Part shown: in pieces, positions 1-8,388 of the stretch | Numbering within the stretch: position 1 is the stretch's first letter | How the letters are laid out: each line of letters opens with the position of its first letter | Assembly (NCBI GenBank): GCA_002337215.1 | Contig: DDFO01000062.1 | Location: 541-29,535, forward strand | Length of the DNA: 28,995 nucleotides | Reading direction: 5' to 3' | DNA from: Phycisphaerales bacterium UBA1926 | Lineage (GTDB): Bacteria > Planctomycetota > Phycisphaerae > Phycisphaerales > UBA1924 | Notes under the pieces: model-generated | The model's input: the letters and a program-made list of their open reading frames with translations, nothing else | What the model was told of the DNA's origin: nothing | Database searches by the model: none | Made by a program: the position numbers and the translations under genes

Positions 1-524
1 CCAGTAATTGGGTCGGCCGCGGGATCGAGCCCCAGGGTGTTCATCACCGGGGTGTAGCCCGCGTCCCAGAGCGTGCGCACGAGCCCGCTCTCGATGCGAT
101 CGATATCGCCGACGAACCCAAAGTCCACGGGGTCCGGTCCGCACCCGGACATCACCTTTGGCGGGCGTTTGTGCGCCGTGACGGTGCCGGCGCTGACGCC
201 GCTGATGCCAACGGCGTTCAGCCCGGCGCTCATCGCCGCCGCGACGACATCGACGCTGCACTCACCCGCGAGGACCTGCTTCATGACCTTCAGCGTCGGG
301 GCGTCGGTCACCCGCCGCCCGCCCACCTGCGTGCGCTCGAGCCCGACCGCCGATGTCAGTGCGTTCGCTTGGGGGTTGCCCCCGTGGCAGAGCACGAACC
401 GCCATCCTGAGCGCACAAGCCCGGCCACCTCGCCCAGCACCGCGACGAGCCTCGGCGTGTCCGCAACAACCTCGCCCCCGAACTTGAGGACGGCGGTCGT
501 GTGCGACCGATCTGCGCCGCTCAC
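1..524 (-). CDS. argB: Acetylglutamate kinase (N-terminal part, cut by window edge)
   Basis: Second step of arginine synthesis: ATP-dependent phosphorylation of N-acetylglutamate in the cytoplasm. The frame is open for 174 codons to the window edge. It shows the amino-acid-kinase start VLKFGGEVV (residues 12-20), a glycine-rich loop HGGNPQAN, the segment VGGRRVTDA with the conserved Arg, and VGISG. The GTG start overlaps the argC stop in a GTGA 4-base overlap, so the two are probably translationally coupled. Only about 11 residues precede the first strand. Arginine-inhibited hexameric family members carry an extra N-terminal helix, so this one is more likely the arginine-insensitive type (inference). 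Odd point: the usual HGGGP loop reads HGGNP. The C-terminal half, with the ATP-site residues, is outside the window. Confidence 0.9.
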   Translation of the reverse strand, partial: MSGADRSHTTAVLKFGGEVVADTPRLVAVLGEVAGLVRSGWRFVLCHGGNPQANALTSAVGLERTQVGGRRVTDAPTLKVMKQVLAGECSVDVVAAAMSAGLNAVGISGVSAGTVTAHKRPPKVMSGCGPDPVDFGFVGDIDRIESGLVRTLWDAGYTPVMNTLGLDPAADPIT

Positions 525-1624
525 GGCCACATCGCGGGGGCGTCGATGCCCTCGCGCTCCGGGAGGCCCAGCATCAGGTTCATGGACTGGACCGCCTGCC
601 CCGCGCCGCCCTTGACGAGGTTGTCGAGCGCGGTGTCGACGGCGAGCTGCCGGCCGCCGAACCCGTCGGGCTCGCTGATCGCCCAGGAAAGATCGACCCA
701 CATGCTGCCCTTGATCGCGACGACCTCGGCCGTGCGCCCGCCGTTGTTTGCGACGCCTCCGTGCACGCGGACGAACGCCGAATCGGCGTAGAACTCGTGG
801 TAGATCTTGTCGATCTGTTCGTCGGTGACGGACTCATCGATGCGCACAAAGTTGGTCGCGAGAATGCCGCGTGCCATGGGCGCGGAACGGGGCATGAAGT
901 GGAGCCGGAAGTCCGTCCTGCTGCCGGCCCGGTCCATCGCCTCGTTGAGGATCCGCGTGATCTCGGGGGTGTGCTGGTGATTCAGGTGCTTGTAGCTCTT
1001 GAGGTTGTTGGCGCGGATGGGGTGGTGCGTGCCCTGCTTGGCGTAGGTGCCGCTACCGGATGACCCCGTCGCGGCGACCGTCTGCACCGGGCCCTTGAGC
1101 AGCCCCGCCTGCGCCAGCGGGAGGAGCCCGATCATAATCGTGCTCGCGAAGCAGCCGGGCGACGCGACGCGGTCCGCCTTCCGGATGGCGTCGCGGTTGA
1201 TCTCGGGGAGCCCGAACGTCCAACGCCCGTCGAGGTGCTCGGGGTGCGGGTGGGCCTGGCCGTAATACGTCTCGTAGTCCTCGACGCTGCGGAGGCGGAA
1301 GTCGCCCGAGAGGTCGATGACCTTCGCGTCCAGCGGTTCGATCTCCGGCGCGAGCGTGGACGAGACCTTGTGGGGGAGCCCGAGGAAGACGACATCGACG
1401 CCCGACGCGGCCTCGGCGAGCGGGATCTCCTCGAACTTCAGCCCGGTGTCGGTCATGCTCAGGTGAACCGCCTCGAGCGGCTTGTCCACCGAATCGATGC
1501 TGCTCACGCGGGTCAGGTTTCCCGACGGGTGGCCCATGAGCAGGCGGATGAGCTCCGCGCCGCCGTACCCGGTGCCGCCGACAACCGCGGCCTTGAATTT
1601 CGCTGTTTCGCTCTGCTGTGCCAA
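521..1624 (-). CDS. argC: N-acetyl-gamma-glutamyl-phosphate reductase
   Basis: Third step of arginine synthesis: NADPH-dependent reduction of N-acetylglutamyl phosphate to the semialdehyde. The 367 residues include the nucleotide-binding GGTGYGGAEL at 16-25, the catalytic cysteine C158 in ASPGCFAS, and H218 in HQHTPEI, which matches the catalytic histidine of the family. The RGILATNF segment near residue 255 is also typical. Length is close to the family's usual 310-350. The start is a TTG at 1624-1622, and no in-frame ATG or GTG lies between it and the first strand. The ribosome-binding site is weak (GGATC about 5 bases upstream). It is followed by argB with a 4-base overlap and preceded by a 182-base gap, so transcription of argCB probably begins in that gap. 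Confidence 0.95.
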   Translation of the reverse strand: MAQQSETAKFKAAVVGGTGYGGAELIRLLMGHPSGNLTRVSSIDSVDKPLEAVHLSMTDTGLKFEEIPLAEAASGVDVVFLGLPHKVSSTLAPEIEPLDAKVIDLSGDFRLRSVEDYETYYGQAHPHPEHLDGRWTFGLPEINRDAIRKADRVASPGCFASTIMIGLLPLAQAGLLKGPVQTVAATGSSGSGTYAKQGTHHPIRANNLKSYKHLNHQHTPEITRILNEAMDRAGSRTDFRLHFMPRSAPMARGILATNFVRIDESVTDEQIDKIYHEFYADSAFVRVHGGVANNGGRTAEVVAIKGSMWVDLSWAISEPDGFGGRQLAVDTALDNLVKGGAGQAVQSMNLMLGLPEREGIDAPAMWP

Positions 1625-1658
1625 AGTGGATCCGTTTCAATGTGCGAAGTGACTCGGG

Positions 1659-1678
1659 GCCGACAGCGTCCGGTCGGC
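1659..1678. repeat. Small inverted repeat in the argC leader
   Basis: Perfect 6-base arms GCCGAC and GTCGGC around an 8-base loop, 35 bases upstream of the argC start. It could form a hairpin in the argCB leader. It does not resemble an ArgR box. In such GC-rich DNA a 6-base stem may be chance, so no function is claimed. Confidence 0.3.
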
Positions 1679-1806
1679 ACTGTGTATTTTTCGGCATCTC
1701 TGCGCCGTTTTCTGAGTTCGTCGTCTGAGAACGCCTTCTGTGAACAGAGAACTTCCGAGATCGAATCGCGCCGAGAGACCGGAGCCTAGGCCGAGGAATC
1801 GTTGCG

Positions 1807-2799
1807 TCAGCCCACGATCCGACGGCGGCGCAGCGAGTCGAGCACAACCTGATCGACCGGGATGCTGGTATCCAGCAGCAGATGCCGCATACCGCGGACC
1901 CTGCACGCTTCCGCGATCGCCGCGATGTGCGCGTCGAGCCGCTTGCCGTACTGCTCGATCAGGCCTGCCGAGATCGTGATCTCGCTCGCCCGGCCCGTCT
2001 CGATGTCGGTCAGGCGGATGTCACCCCGGAGCCCTGATGCCATCTCGAGCGTCGGGTCGAGTTCGCCCGGTGCGAGGACCTGCATGCATGTCACATCGAA
2101 TCCCTCCGCCCCGGCCGCGCCGAGATACCGGAGCCCACGCTCGACGCCCTCGGGGAACAGAAAATCGCTGAGCAGCACGAGCACGCCGTGCCCCGCCCTG
2201 CTGCGCGCAACTCGGCTCATCGCGTCGCCGAACGGTTCGGGTCTCGTGCTGCGTGGCGTCGGCTCGGGCTGCTCGAGCAGGAACGAGGTCAGCCGTTCGA
2301 GGCTCCGCCGTCCCCGCATCGGGGCGAGTTTGCGGGCCGGACCCGCGCCGAACCGTTCGATGACGACCCGGTTCTGGTTGACGAGCCCGATGTACCCGAT
2401 CGCCATCGCGAGCCGGCGGGCGTAGACGGCCTTGGTCGGCGCGGGCTTCTGGCCTGCCTTCCCGCCCGCGGCGATCGCGCCGCCGTGCATGGACGGGCTG
2501 TCGTCGAGGACGACGTGCACGATAAGATCCTCGTCTTCCCGGAATAGCTTGACGAAGAAGCGGTCGAGGCGGGCGAAGATACTCCAGTCGATGTGCCGGA
2601 GATCGTCGCCAGGCGAGTACTCGCGATAGTCGTCGAATTCGACGGATTGCCCCCGTCGTTTGGATCGTCGCTCGCCGGGCATCTTGCCGGCAAAGACTTT
2701 CCGGCTCATCATGTCGAGCCGATCGAGACGGGCTGCGAGCGATGCCGGCAGCAGATCGTCGAGCGTCGCGGGTTGGTCGGATGATTGGGTGATTCGCAT
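1807..2799 (-). CDS. DUF58 domain-containing protein
   Basis: 330 residues with the DUF58 core: the segment RRGQSVEFDDYREYSPGDD near residues 49-67, followed by LRHIDWSIFARLDRFFVKLF, the region that defines the family. Next comes a von Willebrand A-like strand with a MIDAS-type DDSPS motif (HVVLDDSPSMHGG), then a second strand VLVLLSDFL. DUF58 proteins usually sit with a MoxR AAA+ ATPase and BatA/BatB membrane proteins. None of these is adjacent here, although the upstream side is a divergent gene and the downstream side is argC, so partners must be elsewhere. No signal peptide or membrane segment is visible, so it is probably cytoplasmic. The start ATG at 2799 has no strong ribosome-binding site. 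Function in the family is poorly known; a chaperone-like or stress role with MoxR is suggested for relatives. Confidence 0.9.
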   Translation of the reverse strand: MRITQSSDQPATLDDLLPASLAARLDRLDMMSRKVFAGKMPGERRSKRRGQSVEFDDYREYSPGDDLRHIDWSIFARLDRFFVKLFREDEDLIVHVVLDDSPSMHGGAIAAGGKAGQKPAPTKAVYARRLAMAIGYIGLVNQNRVVIERFGAGPARKLAPMRGRRSLERLTSFLLEQPEPTPRSTRPEPFGDAMSRVARSRAGHGVLVLLSDFLFPEGVERGLRYLGAAGAEGFDVTCMQVLAPGELDPTLEMASGLRGDIRLTDIETGRASEITISAGLIEQYGKRLDAHIAAIAEACRVRGMRHLLLDTSIPVDQVVLDSLRRRRIVG

Positions 2800-2948
2800 A
2801 TGGCAGGTTCTTCGACTCGGCCCGCGGCCCGGTGCGTCGATATCCGGCGACCAACCGCAGCCGTTCTCTGCCTGACAGGGTACGCTTTTTCGGAGGCCGT
2901 GCCCGAGCGATCAACGCGGGCTGGCCGAACCCAGAAGGAGCGTTGGCG

Positions 2949-3881
2949 ATGTTCACGGATCGGAACTCACCGGGACGACTCACGATGCTCGCATCGGTCG
3001 CGATTGTCGCGATCGCCGGCTGGTGCCAGTCGGGGTCGGCGCAGCCGGATTCCCCCGCGGCGATGCGGCAGCAAATCGCGACCCTCGAGGACGAGCTCGA
3101 ATCGTTGAGGGCCCGGCTCGCGACGCTTTCGTCCGAACGCGACCGCCTGCGGATCGAAGTCGAGCAGCTGCGCCGGGCGATGATCGAAGGATCGCCGGAC
3201 TCGACTACCCACCCACCGTCCGCAGCCCCGGGGACGACTCAGGAGAATCGGACGCCCGGGCAGATGCAAGATCAACTTGCGGACGGCCCACCCGATTCGG
3301 TGCCGATCTCGGCGCTGAGCCAGGACCCGCTCGATTCACCCGACGCGCTGTTCGTCGCCCTGCTGCTCGACTACCGCGAGACCTTTGCAAGCGATCCTTC
3401 GGCGGGCGGGCTCCCGGAACCCGAGGCCGTTGCGGACTGGATCGCGTCGGCAGCGGACGAGTACGAGGGCCCCACGGCGTGGCTGGTGAGGATCGACGGG
3501 ATCGTGCGGGATGAGAAAGTGACGCCGGCCGAAGGCGTGGAGCGAAAAGCACCCCGTCGCATGCTCGCGACGGTGCTCGACCCGGTAACGCTGATGCCCA
3601 AGAGCCGGGCGACGATGATCGACATTCCCCGTCGGCTTGACGGCCGGTTCCCGGAACGGCTGGAGCCGGGTGAGGTCCTATTCGCCGAGATGCGCGTGAA
3701 GGTCGCGGCCGCGTGCCTGCACCAGCCCACCAGAGAGACGCAGGGTGCGTTCGACTACCCGCCGTTTCTGGGTCCCTATGCGGGGTTCGGCTACACCGTG
3801 GACATTGTGGGGCTCAAGTTCGCGGAGTTCGCGGAACTGCGATCGCGTGCGAAGACAACGCCGCCGCCGACAGACCGGTAG
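2949..3881 (+). CDS. Exported coiled-coil protein of unknown function
   Basis: About 310 residues. I chose the ATG at 2949 because AGAAGGAG (2933-2940) stands 8 bases upstream; the frame is open further upstream but without such a site. The N-terminus MFTDRNSPGRL is followed by a hydrophobic stretch (LTMLASVAIVAIAGWC) and a small-residue segment ending GSAQ that could be a signal peptidase site. Next is a heptad-rich coiled coil (residues about 40-80: AMRQQIATLEDELESLRARL and following), a Ser/Pro/Gly-rich linker, and a C-terminal domain of about 180 residues that I do not recognise. It is divergent from the DUF58 gene, with 149 bases between them. Likely periplasmic or membrane-anchored; function unknown. 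Confidence 0.75.
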   Translation: MFTDRNSPGRLTMLASVAIVAIAGWCQSGSAQPDSPAAMRQQIATLEDELESLRARLATLSSERDRLRIEVEQLRRAMIEGSPDSTTHPPSAAPGTTQENRTPGQMQDQLADGPPDSVPISALSQDPLDSPDALFVALLLDYRETFASDPSAGGLPEPEAVADWIASAADEYEGPTAWLVRIDGIVRDEKVTPAEGVERKAPRRMLATVLDPVTLMPKSRATMIDIPRRLDGRFPERLEPGEVLFAEMRVKVAAACLHQPTRETQGAFDYPPFLGPYAGFGYTVDIVGLKFAEFAELRSRAKTTPPPTDR

Positions 3882-3908
3882 GTCATTTCGTTCTCGGTCG
3901 AGATTCGT

Positions 3909-4589
3909 TCAACCCTCGAGTTCGTCTTCGTAGGCCCATACCGTGATCGCCAGATCGCGGACGCCCCACCGGCGGGCGATCTCGTGGGTCGGGAAGAGCA
4001 CGTCGAGGCGGTTGCCCTTGATCGCGCCGCCGCAATCGAGCACGGGGACGATCTCGCTATCGGCGTAGCCTGGCACGGTGATGATTGAGCCGTAGGGCAG
4101 GATCCGGGTATCGGCGGCAACCAGACGCATCGCGTTGGTCCAGACCGAGTGCATCGTGGCGGTTTGCCCGTCGGCCCACTTGCCGCAGGAGCGGGCATCG
4201 GGCGAGTAGGCGGTGACCTTCATCCAGACCGTGCGAACAGGCACGACCCGCCGGCCATCGAACCAGCGGACTGTCTCGTCCTCGACTGGCTCAAAGCTGG
4301 TGAGGATCTCCTCGATCTGGTTCTCGATCGAATGATCGGAAACTTCCAACGAGGACGACACGCGCTCAACGGCCGTTGGTGCCATAACCGTGTGCGCCGA
4401 GACCGGCGTGACGGTCGTGCGGGCCGATACAGGCTCGGCCTGGACCAGCGGGGTGCGCACAGTCGACTCCTTGACCAGGATCGCCGACCATGCGGTCAGC
4501 CCGAGCACGCCGAGCGCAGCGATCGAGTGCAGCGCGATGCGGGCGTATCGAGTCCCGGCCGGGATATGTGTCGTTCTTTGAATGTGCAC
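3909..4589 (-). CDS. 3D domain-containing protein (membrane-anchored, cell-wall associated)
   Basis: About 226 residues. The GTG at 4589 is preferred because GGGGAGG sits 5 bases upstream. An in-frame TTG at 4709 would add 40 residues but has a poorly spaced site. A single membrane segment near the N-terminus (IALHSIAALGVLGLTAWSAIL) is followed by a variable linker and a C-terminal 3D domain. That domain shows VTAYSPDARSCGKWADGQTA, ILPYGSIITVPGY, then DCGGAIKGNRLDVLFPTH and WGVRDLAITVW. The name comes from three conserved aspartates, and the fold is the double-psi barrel of MltA-type lytic transglycosylases and Rpf-like factors. A role in peptidoglycan cleavage outside the membrane is the likely reading. 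It is convergent with the preceding gene, 27 bases apart. Confidence 0.88.
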   Translation of the reverse strand: MHIQRTTHIPAGTRYARIALHSIAALGVLGLTAWSAILVKESTVRTPLVQAEPVSARTTVTPVSAHTVMAPTAVERVSSSLEVSDHSIENQIEEILTSFEPVEDETVRWFDGRRVVPVRTVWMKVTAYSPDARSCGKWADGQTATMHSVWTNAMRLVAADTRILPYGSIITVPGYADSEIVPVLDCGGAIKGNRLDVLFPTHEIARRWGVRDLAITVWAYEDELEG

Positions 4590-4845
4590 CGTGCCTCCCC
4601 GCACGGCCCGGGCCCGTTCTGGTCGTGCAAGCCGGGTGTCCCACCACGCCGAAAAGCCAGAACGGATCGCTCGGGTTACCGAAAACAATATTCGCAATCG
4701 GTGTATCAATCCCCCGAAGCGCGAGATCTTTCTCCCCTCCGAGCGTGTTGTGACGGATATGCCGGGCCTGCAGGGCGTTAGGATGTGCCACCGGATCGGG
4801 CAAGGTTCGGTGTTTTATCTGGTTCTTGCATGATCGGGTGGGCCC

Positions 4846-5655
4846 TTGCTGGATGGATCTCTCGTTTCTATCGCGTTCATGACCCTGATTATCGGGCTCG
4901 CCGCGGGCGCGGTCGGCGGGCTCGCGGGCATCGGTGGGTCGATCATCATGATCCCCGCATTAGGGTATTTTCTCGGATACTCCGACGAATCGAACGCCGA
5001 GCACCACCTCTACATGGCCGCCGCGATGGCGGTGAACTCGGTGGTCGCGATCTTCTCGACGCGCAAGCACCGCAAGGCGGGGGCGATTGATCCGAGGCTG
5101 ACTCGGCGTCTGTGCCCGCCGATGTTCCTCGGGATCCTCGCGGGCGTGCTCCTCTCCAACGTGATGGAAGGGTCAACGCTCAAGCTCGCGCTCGTGGGAT
5201 TCCTGTGGCTCTACTGCGCGTATGCGATCGTAACGACGATCCGCAAACTCCCCGAACCGCCGGACAACCACATGCGCACGGGGTGGCCCGTGATCGGCTC
5301 GATCGGCGGCGGCACCGGCGTGCTCGCGGGCCTCCTGGGCATCGGGGGCGGGATCGTCATGGTCCCGCTGATGATCGTGGGAGGAAAAATCCCGGTCCGC
5401 AAGGCGGTTGCGGCGAGCGCATGGGTCATGCAGATCACGGCGCCGGCCGGAGCAATCGTAAAGCTCATGACGCTCCGCGAACACGGGCAGGACTGGGGTG
5501 AAGCGCTCATTCTCGCGGCCCCGATGGCGGCCGGGGCGATGGTCGGGGCGACGATCGGTGCGGGTCTGACGCACCGACTGAAACTGCCGGCCCTGCGGAT
5601 CGCGATCGCGGTCGTGCTGGCGGCCGCGAGTTTCAAGCTCGCGGGGTTCTTCTGA
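4846..5655 (+). CDS. TauE/SafE family membrane permease
   Basis: 269 residues, almost entirely hydrophobic, with about eight membrane segments. The two halves repeat the family signature: GGLAGIGGSIIMIPAL near residues 25-40 and AGLLGIGGGIVMVPLMI near residues 159-175, as expected from the internal duplication of TauE/SafE proteins. Relatives export sulfite, sulfoacetate or other small sulfonates or organic anions; the substrate here cannot be read from sequence. No sulfur-metabolism gene is adjacent. The start is a TTG at 4846, since the frame is closed by a stop at 4831. The ATG at 4879 is an alternative but would clip the first membrane segment. Confidence 0.88.
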   Translation: MLDGSLVSIAFMTLIIGLAAGAVGGLAGIGGSIIMIPALGYFLGYSDESNAEHHLYMAAAMAVNSVVAIFSTRKHRKAGAIDPRLTRRLCPPMFLGILAGVLLSNVMEGSTLKLALVGFLWLYCAYAIVTTIRKLPEPPDNHMRTGWPVIGSIGGGTGVLAGLLGIGGGIVMVPLMIVGGKIPVRKAVAASAWVMQITAPAGAIVKLMTLREHGQDWGEALILAAPMAAGAMVGATIGAGLTHRLKLPALRIAIAVVLAAASFKLAGFF

Positions 5656-5786
5656 TCCCGGCGGCCCGGGTGCTGACGAACTGAAACGCGGCGAGCGGCG
5701 TTACGAATACTCCGATGCCTGGCCGCGTTTGTGCGCACGAACTCGCACGGTCGAGACGCCGGACTCGCTTGCAATGGAAGGATCCG

Positions 5787-6629
5787 ATGGGGCGCGACCT
5801 GTTCAATTTTGGCAAGACGGCGATCCTGATGGGCGCGATGATGGGCCTGTTCGTCGCGGTCGGCGGGATGTTCGGCGAGGGGTTCCTGATCCCCGCGCTG
5901 CTCTTCGGCGGCGGGATGAACCTCGTCGCGTTTTTCTTCAGCGACACGATCGCGATCAGATCGATGCGCGGCAGGGAGGTCACCGCGGAGAACGGGGGCG
6001 ATCTGTACGCGATGGTCGATCGTCTGCGTCGGCGGGCGGATCTGCCGATGCCCCGGGTGTATCTGACCCCCCACTCGGCACCCAACGCGTTCGCGACGGG
6101 CCGGAGCCCCAAGCGCAGCGCGGTGGCGATGACGCAGGGTGCCGTCGATCTGATGCAGCCGCACGAACTCGAGGGTGTGATCGCGCACGAACTGGCGCAC
6201 ATCAAACACCGGGACACGCTGATCTCGACGATGGCGGGCGTCATGGCGGGCGTGCTTGCGTTCCTGGCGCAATGGGGCTTGTTCTTTGGCGGGGCGCGGG
6301 GGCGGAACCCGCTGGCGACGATCGTTGTGGTGATCCTGGGGGCGGTCGGCGCGGCGGTGTTGAAAGCCGCGATCAGCCGGAGCCGGGAATTCGCGGCCGA
6401 CGCGGAGGGTGCCCGGATCGCGGGATCGCCCACCGGGCTGATGAGCGCGCTGGCGACGCTTGAGAACGCGAACCGGCGGATCCCAATGCGGGGGACCAAC
6501 TCGGCGCTGCACAACATGTTCATCATCGAGCCGTTCGGGGGCGACACCCTGAGCAAGCTGTTCGCGACGCACCCGCCGACGGAGAAACGGCTGGCGGCGC
6601 TGCGGAACGTCCGGATCGACACGGCCTGA
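5787..6629 (+). CDS. htpX: M48 family zinc metalloprotease HtpX
   Basis: Membrane-bound protease that degrades misfolded membrane proteins. The 280 residues show two N-terminal membrane segments (about 12-28 and 35-52), the zinc site HELAH at 134-138, two further hydrophobic segments (about 150-168 and 178-195), and the third zinc ligand E201 in SREFAADAEGAR. The C-terminal THPPTEKRLAAL is also family-typical. ATG 5787 is chosen because GGAAGG lies 5 bases upstream and the N-terminus MGRDLFNFGKT fits HtpX; the frame extends 24 codons further without such support. It is convergent with plsC, 24 bases apart. Confidence 0.93.
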   Translation: MGRDLFNFGKTAILMGAMMGLFVAVGGMFGEGFLIPALLFGGGMNLVAFFFSDTIAIRSMRGREVTAENGGDLYAMVDRLRRRADLPMPRVYLTPHSAPNAFATGRSPKRSAVAMTQGAVDLMQPHELEGVIAHELAHIKHRDTLISTMAGVMAGVLAFLAQWGLFFGGARGRNPLATIVVVILGAVGAAVLKAAISRSREFAADAEGARIAGSPTGLMSALATLENANRRIPMRGTNSALHNMFIIEPFGGDTLSKLFATHPPTEKRLAALRNVRIDTA

Positions 6630-6653
6630 ATCCGCGCGACCTTGCCAGAACGA

Positions 6654-7418
6654 TCAGTTCTCGTCGGCGGGCGGGTCGACCGCGGCTGCGTCCGGGTCAT
6701 ACGGCTCATCGCCCGGGCCCGGCGCGGGGAGAGTGCCTCCGGTCCGCTCGCGGAGTCGTGCGCGCAGCATGAGTCGCATGCGGTCGATCTCGACTTCGAG
6801 CCGGCGGAGGGCCGCGTCGGGGCCGTCCTTCATCAGATCGTCGTGCGGGATCGGGTCGCCGTACATGACGGCGATGCGCTTTCCGAAAAAGTATGGCCTG
6901 GCGTTCCTGCGTGGCCATGCGTCGTAGACGCCTTCGATCGCGGCGGGCATGACGGGGCACTTGGCCCGCTTGACGAGCAGGGCGATGCCGCGTTTGAACG
7001 GGCGCATCGCACCATCCGGCGTTCGGCTGCCCTCGGGAAACAGGATAACGCATCGGCCCAACGCGAGCCTGCGGAGGGCTTCCTTCATCGCGGCGGTGTC
7101 GTTGCCGTCTCCCGCCACAGGGATCGAGTTGAGCGCGGCGATGAGCCAGCCGAAGGGTTTGAACTTGAAGAGGCCTGCCCTGGCGATGAAGTCGGTGTGG
7201 CGGGTCGTGATGAGCCCGCCGACGAGGGGCGGATCGAAGAACGACTGGTGGTTGGAGACGATCAGGAACGCGCCTCGAGCCGGGACCTTCTCGACGCCCT
7301 TGTGGAACGGGCGGTAGCAGATCTTGATGAACGTGATTGAGAGGAAATGGCAGAACTCGAAGAGGAGCATCTTCGGGAGCTTGGCGCCTGGATGACGGGC
7401 ACGGTATCGGCTGAGCAT
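6654..7418 (-). CDS. plsC: 1-acyl-sn-glycerol-3-phosphate acyltransferase
   Basis: Transfers an acyl chain to lysophosphatidic acid, giving phosphatidic acid at the inner membrane face. The 254 residues contain the acyltransferase motif NHQSFFD (H57-x4-D62), the substrate-binding motif FPEGSRTPDG, the block FKRGIALL, and VMPAAIEG. The C-terminus is a Pro/Gly/Asp-rich tail. It lies 45 bases downstream of cmk on the same strand, a pairing seen in many bacteria, so co-transcription is likely. The ATG at 7418 has only a weak ribosome-binding site. Confidence 0.92.
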   Translation of the reverse strand: MLSRYRARHPGAKLPKMLLFEFCHFLSITFIKICYRPFHKGVEKVPARGAFLIVSNHQSFFDPPLVGGLITTRHTDFIARAGLFKFKPFGWLIAALNSIPVAGDGNDTAAMKEALRRLALGRCVILFPEGSRTPDGAMRPFKRGIALLVKRAKCPVMPAAIEGVYDAWPRRNARPYFFGKRIAVMYGDPIPHDDLMKDGPDAALRRLEVEIDRMRLMLRARLRERTGGTLPAPGPGDEPYDPDAAAVDPPADEN

Positions 7419-7463
7419 GGGGCGAGGATAGTTCCCGAGATCAGGCCGCGATCGGTTCGAGAA

Positions 7464-8264
7464 TCAGTCGGCGGAGGAATCGATGGCTTCGAGCACGTCG
7501 GCCGCGTGGGCGGCGAGAGTCTCGACGACGCCCTCGATATCGAGCTCACTGGTATCGACCCGGATCGCGTCATCGGGGCAAACAAGCGGTCCATCGGCAC
7601 GGGTCGAGTCGATCCGGTCGCGCTCGATGATCGAGGCGAGCAGTTCCGCGTCGTTGATATCGTGACCAGCTTCGCGTAGCTGTGCGGCGCGCCGGCTTGC
7701 TCGCACGGCGGGATCGGCATCGAGGAAGAACTTCACGGCGGCGTGGGGGAAGGCAACGGACCCCTGGTCCCTGCCTTCGGTGACCAGCCTGGGGTGCTGG
7801 TGGCCGATGATCCGCTGCTTCTGGACCATGTGCTTACGGAGCGTGCCGATCGTCGCGATCCTGGAGACGAGCTTGGTGACATCGGGCTGGCGGATGCGGT
7901 CGTTCAGCGGCTTGAGCCAGGCGAGAATCGCGGGCGGGTCGGTTTGCCAGTCGAAATGGAGGTCGGCATCGACGATCTTCTCAAGGATCCTGCCGAATGA
8001 ATCGGATTCGAGTTCATCGACAAGGCCGTGATCGATGACGATCGCGGTTGCGGCCCGGTACATCGCGCCGGTGTCGAGAAAATCGAGCCCGATCTTGGCC
8101 GCGAGCATGCGCGCCACGGTGGATTTCCCGGTGCCGGCGGGGCCGTCGATGGTGATGATGATCTGTGTGTCGGGATTCACGATTGCCGAGACGATATGCG
8201 CGGCGCGATCGACGGCACAACCGAATTCGACGAGCGTTTGCACGGTTGAGCCGGATGGGTTCAC
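7464..8264 (-). CDS. cmk: Cytidylate kinase
   Basis: Phosphorylates CMP and dCMP with ATP. The 266 residues carry the P-loop GPAGTGKST (41-49), the family block FLDTGAMYRA, and the lid-region signature TEGRDQGSVAFPHA followed by KFFLDAD and RASRRAAQL. The start is GTG 8264 with GGAAGGATC about 8 bases upstream, which gives an N-terminal extension of about 36 residues before the first strand. An internal GTG just before NPDTQIIITIDG would give a more usual length but lacks a ribosome-binding site. Followed by plsC at 45 bases. Confidence 0.93.
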   Translation of the reverse strand: MNPSGSTVQTLVEFGCAVDRAAHIVSAIVNPDTQIIITIDGPAGTGKSTVARMLAAKIGLDFLDTGAMYRAATAIVIDHGLVDELESDSFGRILEKIVDADLHFDWQTDPPAILAWLKPLNDRIRQPDVTKLVSRIATIGTLRKHMVQKQRIIGHQHPRLVTEGRDQGSVAFPHAAVKFFLDADPAVRASRRAAQLREAGHDINDAELLASIIERDRIDSTRADGPLVCPDDAIRVDTSELDIEGVVETLAAHAADVLEAIDSSAD

Positions 8265-8388
8265 GCCGAGATCCTTCCGCGCCGCGAATGGGAGCGAGCG
8301 ACGCCGGCAGGATAGCGGAATTTGACAGCCGATGGAACCGCGTCGATGGAGGGGCGAGCCCGCCGCTCGGTATCGCGGGCGCGTCGGG

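Noticed and set aside
5211..6572. Long minus-strand frame of 453 codons across htpX
   Set aside because: It is antisense to TauE and HtpX genes with intact motifs. Its sequence is rich in Arg, His and Pro, typical of a shadow frame in GC-rich DNA.
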